Shown here one piece after another: positions 56,304-64,000 of a stretch of 64,000 nt of DNA. Numbering within the stretch: position 1 is the first letter of the stretch; each line of letters opens with the position of its first letter. Origin of the DNA: Austropuccinia psidii. Taxonomy: Eukaryota; Basidiomycota; Pucciniomycetes; Pucciniales; Sphaerophragmiaceae. The stretch is from the NCBI GenBank assembly GCA_023105745.1, contig JALGQZ010000003.1, positions 72,080,696 to 72,144,695 of the forward strand. The letters run 5' to 3'. The translations under genes and the position numbers were made by a program. The notes under the pieces were generated by a model. That model had not been told where the DNA came from, made no database searches, and saw only the letters and a program-made list of their open reading frames with translations.

Positions 56304-58715
56304 GTGGGTTTGTTTTCAATTACCACTTCTGTTATACAGAAGTTACCAGCTGTATAACCTTTTCCCATGTTTTGTTTGGTTTTCATTAGTTTTTCATCTT
56401 AAATTCTTGATAAATAAGTTTGATGATTGCTTAATTGTGGCAAGTGGGAATAATATTTCATGATATCAAAATTGGAATTGATATTTTATATATCTTTTCA
56501 AGATTCAGAAGAATTATAATTTATCATCTGAATTATCTTCATGTACCTCATCCTTTTCAACATCAGGTTCCTTTTCAATGTCAATTTCATTGATTTTCCC
56601 CTTCTTAGGACATTTATTAGCTAAATGTGTGGTGCTTTGGAACCTATGGCACTTTCTCGTTACATCTTCAGATTTATACTTAAGATGATTATAATTTTCT
56701 TCGGGATTTTTGTTCACAGAATCTTTCCAAGGTGTATTAAACCTTGTTTTTTAGATTCACCCTACTAGAACCAATTCTGGTTCTGGTAGTTACTTCTTCC
56801 AATATATTGATTATATCTTCTGCTGAAGATTGTTCAGTAGTCCTGCTTTTGACAGCATGCTCTAAGTCACCTCCACATTGTCTTAGAATTTTTCTGTGAA
56901 TCATAAATTCTGACATGTCAGGATATAATTCTGTTAATCTATCTTTTTGTTAGCAAAACTATGGTAAAGCTTTGTCTTTGTCAGCATTAAATCTAGAAGA
57001 TTTAAAGGCTGTTTCAACTTCAAATCTCCAAGTATAATTGGCCCATTTGTTGATAATTTGGGTTTTCCACCAAGTCCAACTTTGGTGTCCATGTGCCTGT
57101 CTCAATTTTATATACCATCTGTGGGCTGATCTGGTAAATAAGGTGTTAAATCTTGCTGTTACCAATGTTTCAGGTAATTCAAAATCTTCTTTAATCATGT
57201 CAATACCTCTTATGAATTCCATATGTTCATATTCTCCTTCACCACTGAAGTGAGGCCATTATTTAAGTTTTGGTACTTCTTTCAAAAGTGCTTGGCCCAT
57301 TGTTGGTTCCAAGTTATGAAAAGAAGTGGAAAATTCATTTTTTAACTGTGAATTTTTAACATCCAATACTTGTGGATTGGGAATTCTTTCACTCTCATTT
57401 TGATTCAGAGGCGTAGAAATTCTAGGTAAGGTTTGCAGTAATTGTTAAATATCATTCATGTTACTGTTTCTACACCTTTGAAAATTTCTGAACTCATGTT
57501 GGAAGCTCTGTATTAAATTTATGACTTGAATTTTATACATATCTTCCTTATGTGTTAATTCTTACCATAATTCTGTCTGTCTAGTATTATCAGATGTTAC
57601 TTGATTCAATTTAATTGTTAATTTTGATACTTCCTGTTGTGAGGTGTCAAAACACTTTTTCAAGGAAATTGTATATGTCTTTCCTTCAGTAAATGAATTT
57701 GCAATATCATCAAGGACTTCCTTGTTATCTTCTTTGAGAATATTTATGGCTTGTTTAATTCTTGTTTTAATTTTGTCATCAATATTGAATTTAAAAAAAT
57801 TTTCTGTCAATTCTTTGATAATGGAAGATTGTTCATTCAACTTATTTCCAAATTAATTGTCATTATTGGAAGTTTTGGTTTTTCTTAAAGCTTTTTCAAA
57901 ACACATAAGTGTATCATTTATTTGGCTTAGACTTAAGCTATTTGTCTTAAGATTTTTACAAATTGATGAATTTTTATCAGAAATATAACTTTTCACATCA
58001 TTTATAGCTATACACAAGTTTGGAATGCCATCTACAATATCGGAAATCATTTCTGATATTTTAATCTGGCTTCCTCATTTTTCTACAATTCCATCATTGT
58101 TTTGGCCATCTGAAATACATTTTCCATGGCATCCTGCTGAATCTTTGGTATTCTGTAGCCCTGGCTGTAAGGGTTTGTGGCTGGTGCCTTTCCTTTGCCC
58201 TTTTTCTGAGCTTGTGGCTGCTTTTTCACATTGAAATTGCTTCTTCTGGCTACTGGGGCTGTTTTTGGTACTTGCTTGGGTGGTTGAGGGTTTTTTTTCC
58301 TCCATTATGCTGTTAAAAGCATCTTGTTTTTCTTTTCCATAAATGGATGCCATCCATTCAGTAACTTGCAATTGTTGGGATGTCCCAGGAATTTTCTCAC
58401 AGTCAGGTAATAATTCATGCAGTTTTTCCACAGATCTGCAAGGATCTGGTACTCTTTGTGCTGTAATGCATTTTTTTAGGCCTTCTGACTGGCTTTGTAT
58501 ATGTCCACTGAGGCTTCTTGTGGCGGTGTCAGCTCTGTTTGAAGGGAAAACAGTATTATCAGCTTCAGAATGGCATAATTTGTTAGTTAGGGATTCATTT
58601 ACTGACCCTTGTCCTTCTGTAACTGATTGGCTTCTTCCATAATCCCGCCTGTAACCTTTTTGGGAGCTTCTTGAGGGGTTATAGCTGGCTCCTGATCTGG
58701 TTGAAGGAATATTTT
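56304..58715 (-). pseudogene. B2 ORF2/gag polyprotein, inactivated
   Basis: The B1 start ATG is ATT here (about 58709-58711), so the ORF2 start is lost. The frame then reads Ser/Gln-rich sequence, ORF2 over ORF1 (58431-58075), a coiled-coil-like region (58050-57562), gag core (57222-56959: HMEFIRGIDMIKEDFELPE) and a degraded knuckle (56717-56514: KCHRFQSTTHLANKC, second Cys replaced by Phe). Stops separate most pieces. A 1-bp gain in a T run near 56745 shifts the frame. The ORF1 frame across the same DNA still shows YRIPKIQQDAMENVFQMA. Confidence 0.8.
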
Positions 58716-58719
58716 ATGA

Positions 58720-58959
58720 TTAAAAGCTTAAAAATAGTAATTTTACGTCAAAAAACTTACCATTGGCTAAATTCTTTGCCTTTTGAAGGGTATTACTTAT
58801 GTCCAAGTTAAATAATTCAGAAGAAATTGGCTCTGGTTTATTGTTTTGAGTTCTAATAACTGTGCTATTATAGTCAGAATTGGCAGTACTGGCAGGAATA
58901 ATGCTAGTAGTTGTTGATGCAGTTTCAATATTTTCTTGTCTTACCATGTTTTCAGACAT
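58720..58959 (-). CDS. B2 short leading ORF (candidate first exon)
   Basis: 79 codons, with RQENIETASTTTSIIPAST and ISNTLQKAKNLANG matching B1. A consensus donor GTAAGT (58755-58760, minus strand) follows LANG. An acceptor CAACCAG ends at 58697, which would define a 64-nt intron and join the exon to a frame other than ORF2. The last 16 codons are then intron. No domain is recognised and splicing is predicted only. Confidence 0.45.
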   Translation of the reverse strand: MSENMVRQENIETASTTTSIIPASTANSDYNSTVIRTQNNKPEPISSELFNLDISNTLQKAKNLANGKFFDVKLLFLSF

Positions 58960-59159
58960 TAAAATTGATGAAAAAAATAATTATTTAAGTAAAAAAAAGT
59001 ATTTTTTAAAAGAGAAATGAAGAAGAAAGCCTCACTTATAATTTGAAAAAGTTTTATTTTTTATGAAATTTTTGAATTATAAGTATTTTTTATGGGTTTT
59101 TTAAATTTTTCAATATAAGAAAGGGATTTAAAAAGAGTAAACATATATGTCACATGTAA

Positions 59160-59182
59160 AATATCATGGCTGGTCCCCCAAA
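59160..59182 (-). other. B2 post-LTR motif (primer-binding region)
   Basis: On the minus strand: TTTGGGGGACCAGCCATGAT, directly inside the 5' LTR. It differs from the A1 motif at a few bases. Confidence 0.45.
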
Positions 59183-60955
59183 TGTAAGGTGTGGATATGA
59201 AACTTTGATTGAAAATCAAGTACTTTTCCTGTGCTCAAAATTTGTTTAAGGTAAAAATTGATTTAAAATAGTAAGAAATAAGATTTTTAGGAGAAATCAC
59301 ACAAATTTTTATTGTTTTTAACTTTATTAGTATAAAACAATAATATTATGAAGATTTATTCTTTTAACAAAAATAAAAATTATCCAAAAATACTTTACAA
59401 GAGATATTTAAGGCTACAAAAGAAATTTCTTCAAGAGCAATTTCAATTGGAATTAATGAAGCAAATTACTGCAGGCAATCAATATAAGAACAAAGTCTTT
59501 AAAAAGATTATTAAAGAGAAAACACACCCAAAAGTGACCAGAGTGAATTTGGAAACAAAGTGACAAAGTTAATAGTAATGAAAAATGCTTTAATTCACTT
59601 ATGGGGTGGTTCAGGGGTAAAAATCATTATAAGACTTAAAAACAAATATTATAATGATTTTCTCACGTGGTTGAAAGGTTTGAAATGATAAGCAAAGGCT
59701 GGTTTGAATCTTCTATTGATTTTCTTAAGAGTGTTCAAACTAATTATAAAAGGAAAAGATTCTAACATGAAGAGAAAAGTGGGGCAAACAAGACATTCTT
59801 TTATAGCCATCAAATTTGCTCTTGCCAGTCGTGGAAAACACTCTGACAACAGAAAAGCCAATTATGGAATTATTGAACCCTTGTTTAGACCAAAAAAGGG
59901 CTGGTTTTAGCCATTTTGGACCCTCAAATAAGACATTGCTATAGTAATACCTGGTTTTCAGCCTTCAAAACACATCAAATTTGTGTAAGAGATGTCAAAG
60001 CCAGTTAAAACTCTTTTTAAAATGTTTGTTTTATCTTAAGGGTAGTTTTACCTTCTTGGCAACAGTTAAAACTGTCCTGGTTTGTATCAAAACCTCATCA
60101 TTAATTGAGACACAGACCCTGTGACTCAATTCCAGGCCAAAAGTGATGAACTTTTGTGTGGATTTTGACATCTCACACCTGTCAGCAAGGAATTTGGGGG
60201 TCTGGCTCCCCCTTGGAGCCAAGATTCCTTTTCCCCCCAAAATCAATCTTTCCAATTTATTTTTTCTTTAATTCCTCATCATGTATTATACTGATAATTT
60301 ACATATGTAATTCAATTGAGTTTTAACAGTAAACGACTGCAATAATTGACACCTCATATGTAAATTGAAGCTCACTTATGTAATACATGCACACATTTTG
60401 ACATTTCAATTGAAAATACTTCAATTCCTCATAGCTTCTAAACTACACACAACACCTCAATTTTAACACAAAAATTGATGGTTGACACCGCATTTGATGT
60501 GAATTAAATTAAGGTTTTGAGGATTTTCAAATTTTGTACAGAAAATACTAAAAACTACATTTAAGCTTATTTAGAGTTGAGTTACAGAAATGTTACCCAG
60601 AGGTGACCCCACCTTATTTTTTACAAGGAGTCCAATGGAGAAATGATTTTCTTATTTTTATTTTTAGGATAAAAAGTTATGATAATTTTTATTTAACTTT
60701 TTTCCAAAAATATTTTGATTTTGGTATTTTTGTTGAAAATTCATTTTTACTTAATTTTTTAAAGTAAAAATGTGTTTTCACAAATTTAAAATTCAATGTA
60801 ATCTTATTTTTAAATTATAATTAATTTTCAATTTTGTGTATTATTTTTATATCTATTTTAATTTTTGTTATAAATAAATTTATTTTATTTATAATTGTAT
60901 ATTTTTTTATTATTTGCGGTCTTTTGGGTATCTGAAAATACCTCTAAGGCTCACA
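59183..60955 (-). repeat. B2 5' LTR
   Basis: 1,773 bp, from TGTAAGGTGTGGATATGAAA to CTCTAAGGCTCACA, followed by the target copy atttt. It carries the LTR ORF at 59649-59861 with a 21-nt in-frame loss relative to the copies at 3509 and 12207. It shows the uninterrupted sequence at the point where A1 entered the B1 LTR. Confidence 0.92.
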
Positions 60956-62270
60956 ATTTTGTACAATGAGAAAAACAATAATATTTGATATTATATGATC
61001 TTATCTTTTTCTGTCCAAATATGTTTCTCAAAGTATCTGAAGACATATTTAAAGGTTGGAAGCCAGTTTCAGAGTAAATCCTATATTAGGTTGGAGCTGG
61101 GTTGGACCTTCTACTCCAACCAAAAGTTACAGCATCTTATTCATGGCTACAGTGGTCTGGTTCAGCCATTCTCTCATATTTAAATATTACATTTAGATCT
61201 TTCCAATAAATTCCTAATATTTTGATTTCAATTTAATTGTTTGTAAAGATGATTTTTTTCTTTGTGGTTACTTTGAAATCAAAAATGAGCTGTGAGATGA
61301 TTCCTGAAATCAAATTATATATTTCCAAAGGACTCTTATTATTTTTAAATTAAAGATTAATAATACCTTTGATATTTTTTTATCAAAATCCCTTCTAAAA
61401 TTTGTAATCAATTTCTCTTTATAAAATTAGTATATAATCAAAAATTTAACTAGCTTTAATTAAATAGTCAAGTCTGTATAAAATGTCATTTTTATTTATT
61501 AATTCCAATGAAAAAGTTATTTTTTTTACTTTTAGTATTATATTTATATTTTTTCCAAAAATAAACAATCATTAATCACTTTTCTGTATAAGCTATGTTT
61601 GAAATTTACTTTCATAGTATAAGAATTAGGTAATGAAAAAGTCAAGTATAACAAAACTATTGATAGGGAAAAGGCTCAAAACCCTGTTGCAGTCATAATT
61701 TTATTATAAATCAAAGAGAATGTATTTGTTGTATTGAGATTGAGATTTTCTTTTTTTCTGAGAGGAATATGATCATTTTTATTTTTGGGGTACTTTTTAA
61801 TACAATCAATCAATTCTTTATGAGTTACTCAATAGGGAATGACTAAAACTTCATTTTTTCAAGTCAGATAAATATGGGAACCTTTAATGATTGAAGCTTA
61901 AGATTTGAAAAAATCAAAATCATAATCAAATGGGATTATTTTTCTCAGCCTAAAGCAACATAACATATTGTGTAAGCAGTCCTTTGCAAGAGCAATTTTT
62001 AGAAAACTTGCAGACATTTGCCACATTCAAATTTTTACTAATAATCTGTAAATTCGAATCAAATTTCCCAGTAAGGTAACTATCCATTTTTGATCATGAT
62101 GGATTCTTTTTTGAGAAGAGCACAGACAAGAAATGGGTTACAAATCCAATGTGCTCTCAAATTTCATTATCAAATTTAACCAAGTCAGATCCCAGGCAGT
62201 GATTAGACTGTTACCTCATGGATTGCCGATTCCTTTAAGAGATAGTATCGTTTTAGACCAAAAACATCGG

Positions 62271-62282
62271 TACAGCGCTGTA
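62271..62282. promoter_or_regulatory. 12-bp perfect palindrome in the pacC promoter
   Basis: TACAGCGCTGTA, about 465 bp upstream of the ATG. No factor is assigned. It could be a dimer-binding site or chance. Confidence 0.3.
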
Positions 62283-62355
62283 ATTTTCAGTTCATTTAAG
62301 GTTTGAAGTCGGATTATGTAATCCACTGATTAAAATCAAATTTATTTCCAAAATT

Positions 62356-62371
62356 TCTTGGCATGCCAAGA
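62356..62371. promoter_or_regulatory. Palindromic pair of PacC/Rim101 consensus sites
   Basis: TCTTGGCATGCCAAGA is a perfect 16-bp palindrome holding GCCAAG on both strands (62357-62362 minus, 62365-62370 plus). GCCARG is the known PacC target and TGCCAAG the known Rim101 target. It lies about 380 bp upstream of the start of the gene that encodes the PacC homologue. Confidence 0.6.
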
Positions 62372-62405
62372 CTTAAGACCAACTCAGAAGATTAAATTAA
62401 AATTT

Positions 62406-62412
62406 TGCCAAG
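62406..62412 (+). promoter_or_regulatory. Third PacC/Rim101 consensus site
   Basis: TGCCAAG, 41 bp downstream of the plus-strand site in the palindrome. Three sites within 56 bp suggest an autoregulatory cluster. Confidence 0.5.
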
Positions 62413-62463
62413 ACATTTCAAGAGTTTCTGCTTTTTGAAATCGATATTTATTTATTTTTTCTC

Positions 62464-62499
62464 GTTGACCGTTTTGTTGACCGTTTTGTTGACCGTTCT
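62464..62499 (+). repeat. Three tandem 12-bp units in the pacC promoter
   Basis: GTTGACCGTTTT occurs twice exactly, and a third time with C for T at base 11 (GTTGACCGTTCT). Two looser relatives (TTGACCATTC, TCGACCATTC) follow within about 110 bp. It may be a multi-copy activator site; the factor is unknown. Confidence 0.55.
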
Positions 62500-62746
62500 G
62501 GACTGATTTGAGTTGATTGATTCAGATTTTTTGAAATTGACCATTCGAGTAGAAATTTAAAATCAATTCATTTATTTTTTTACTCCACATAAATAAATCG
62601 ACCATTCAATCTAATCCGATTCTCCTAGCCTTTTTAATTTTTTACTCTTTTCTTTCAAAGTCATTCAAAATTCAAATCAAGATCTATTTAATTTGAAATC
62701 TCCCACGTTAAATTGATTAAATTTATTCTCTCCACATAAATACACC

Positions 62747-64000
62747 ATGACTATCATCAACTTGAATCCTCACAAAACTCTACCTATCAATACTAATCTA
62801 ACCAATCCCTCCTTATTAAAGTGCGAGTGGCAAGAACCACCTTGCTCAGAATTATTTCCCGACCCTGAGGTAAATCTTTATCACTCTAATTTCATTCTCG
62901 GCGCTTTTAGTCAACTCGTCCCATCTTTATCTTCATCGTATTCTATTCTCTAGGCCTTATATTGCCATCTCTGTGAGCATCACATCGGTAGAAAATCAAC
63001 AGGAAATCTCACACTTAGGTGTCATTGGAAAGTCCGTAAATACCTTTACTCTATTTTATTTCATTTGTCATGATATTTATTGATTTTTTCGTTCTTAACC
63101 AGAATTGTGAAACAGTTTGCATCAAGCGAGATCATATCACCAGTCATTTGCGGGGTAAAGTGCTTTTTTCACAAAAAAAACTCAAAATTCAATCAACTTC
63201 ATATTCAACTAACTCATGCTTTTTTAAAAAAAACAGTTCACACTCCATTGAAACCTCATAATTGTGATGTACGTCCTTATATTAATTTCAATCAAATTTC
63301 ATCATTCGAAATCTTATTCAATTATCTTCGTTTTTATTTTTGACTTGACTAATTAGGTTTGTGGTAAAGCTTTCAAACGCCCACAAGATTTAAAAAAACA
63401 TGAAAAAATTCACACAGAAGCACATCGCATCCAACATAAACAATCAAAAGCTTTGACAGTCTCCCCTTTAACCCCAAATCCTAAACAATTCATCACAACA
63501 TCACCCCTAATCCATCAACAGTATCAAGTCAATCATCATTTACGAAACCCTTCTCAATCGCAATCTCAACCTCAACTTCATCATCAACCTTCGTCTTATT
63601 CTTCTTATTTATACCTTGATCAACTCAATAATAACCCACAACAATTTCCTACTTTGACTACAAATCATCTAGTCCAGCAACAACAAGAACTCAACAGTCA
63701 AACTTCACTTCAATCTATTCCAAATCATACCTTACAGCAGCCCAATTATCCTTCTATCTTGAGCAACTCAACCATTGGCTCAAATCATCCTACCGCCTCA
63801 TCCAATACCTTTGATACAGTCTCAAATCCTATCTTTCCTTCTTGGCCATCATATCCTACTTCAAATCATCTTCCTATCTCTAACATCATTGCTCCCACCT
63901 CTACTCCTCAAATCGATTCTTCTCATCATTTAACATCTAATCACACTCAATCTGTTTACCCATTTTTACCTCCATTGCCACCTCATCGGTCAACCATCTG
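62747..64000 (+). CDS. PacC/Rim101 alkaline-pH-response zinc-finger regulator, 5' part
   Basis: Five exons: 62747-62869, 62954-63031, 63103-63154, 63237-63268 and 63357 to the window edge, open throughout. The introns are 84, 71, 82 and 88 nt. Three C2H2 fingers: C26/C33/H46/H50 or H51, C64/C69/H82/H86 and C94/C97/H110/H114. [38 protein letters not shown] and [18 protein letters not shown] are diagnostic for PacC/Rim101. Only 25 residues precede finger 1, a short N-terminus for the family. The tail is Gln/Ser/Pro/His/Asn-rich and continues past the window. The protein activates and represses genes by ambient pH after proteolytic processing (family knowledge). The start is the only ATG giving this frame. 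Confidence 0.93.

Larger units (their letters stand above)
39603..60955 (-). mobile_element. Ty3/gypsy chromodomain element B2, with D1 and a C solo LTR inside
   Basis: A 3' LTR (39603-40711) and a 5' LTR (59183-60955) bound the element, and the target duplication atttt is at 39598-39602 and 60956-60960. The internal order matches B1. D1 is inserted after the integrase core, upstream of the chromodomain, and a C solo LTR splits the protease. Without these insertions the element is about 9.3 kb. The coding regions contain many stops, at least one frameshift and a mutated RT active site, so it is inactive. Confidence 0.92.
60956..62746. other. Host intergenic region and pacC promoter
   Basis: Unique-looking AT-rich DNA between B2 and the pacC start. 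No ORF has coding character. From about 62200 the texture changes: palindromes, GCCAAG words, a 12-bp triple repeat and two copies of CTCCACATAAATA (62573 and 62727), the second just before the ATG. These are listed separately. Confidence 0.7.

Noticed and set aside
60995..61183. 62-codon plus-strand ORF right of B2
   Set aside because: No coding character, no neighbours and no similarity; an ORF of this length is expected by chance.
62954..63360. Separate small ORFs at 63070-63261 and 63080-63343
   Set aside because: They read through introns of the pacC homologue; the spliced model gives a continuous three-finger domain.
1..64000. tRNA, rRNA, CRISPR arrays, bacterial operons
   Set aside because: No cloverleaf, rRNA-like block or regularly spaced repeat array was recognised by eye, and the introns and element types are eukaryotic.

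Overview
The window is fungal nuclear DNA, most likely from a rust fungus (Pucciniales). It is AT-rich and, up to position 60,955, almost entirely built of nested Ty3/gypsy LTR retrotransposons with chromodomain integrases. The only host gene I can support is at the right end (62,747 to the edge): a five-exon PacC/Rim101 zinc-finger regulator. The integrase, gag and antisense-ORF protein style resembles what I remember of predicted proteins from the myrtle rust Austropuccinia psidii. That attribution is from memory and was not checked.

I name the repeat families A, B, C and D. A, B and C have LTRs of about 1.8 to 2.0 kb that start TGTGAGCC (or a close variant) and end CTTACA. They share the same internal plan: a short leading exon, overlapping ORF1 and ORF2, gag with a zinc knuckle, aspartic protease, RT, RNase H, integrase and chromodomain. 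D has 761-bp LTRs, a more conventional gag and pol joined by a predicted -1 frameshift, and an extra gene on the opposite strand.

Layout. 1-6087: a nest of four LTR layers (C solo LTR in B LTR in A-type LTR in an old B-like LTR). 6088-7407: decayed LTR relics. 7408-11742: element C1, cut off in gag by B1. 11743-27610: element B1 (minus strand), whose 3' LTR holds the young element A1 (12749-20061). 27611-30119: a rearranged A-LTR/B-LTR segment. 30120-36607: element A2, decayed. 36608-39602: degenerate D-like LTR pieces. 39603-60955: element B2 (minus strand), holding the 10.2-kb element D1 (40944-51120) and a C solo LTR (54440-56303). 60956-62746: host intergenic DNA and the pacC promoter. 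62747-64000: the pacC/rim101 homologue, cut by the window edge.

Insertions are well delimited. Six have perfect 5-bp target duplications: attat, gtaat, gatga, ggcat, gtggg and atttt. Undisrupted paralogues show the empty-site sequence for A1. Most polyproteins are dead. A1 is the exception: its LTRs are nearly identical and it keeps an intact integrase-chromodomain ORF, although it has lost gag core, protease, RT and RNase H.

The most notable items are: an antisense Zn(II)2Cys6-type gene carried by D1; three PacC/Rim101 consensus sites, two forming a perfect palindrome, in the pacC promoter; overlapping ORFs kept in three element families; and a young element that retains only integrase as a catalytic protein.
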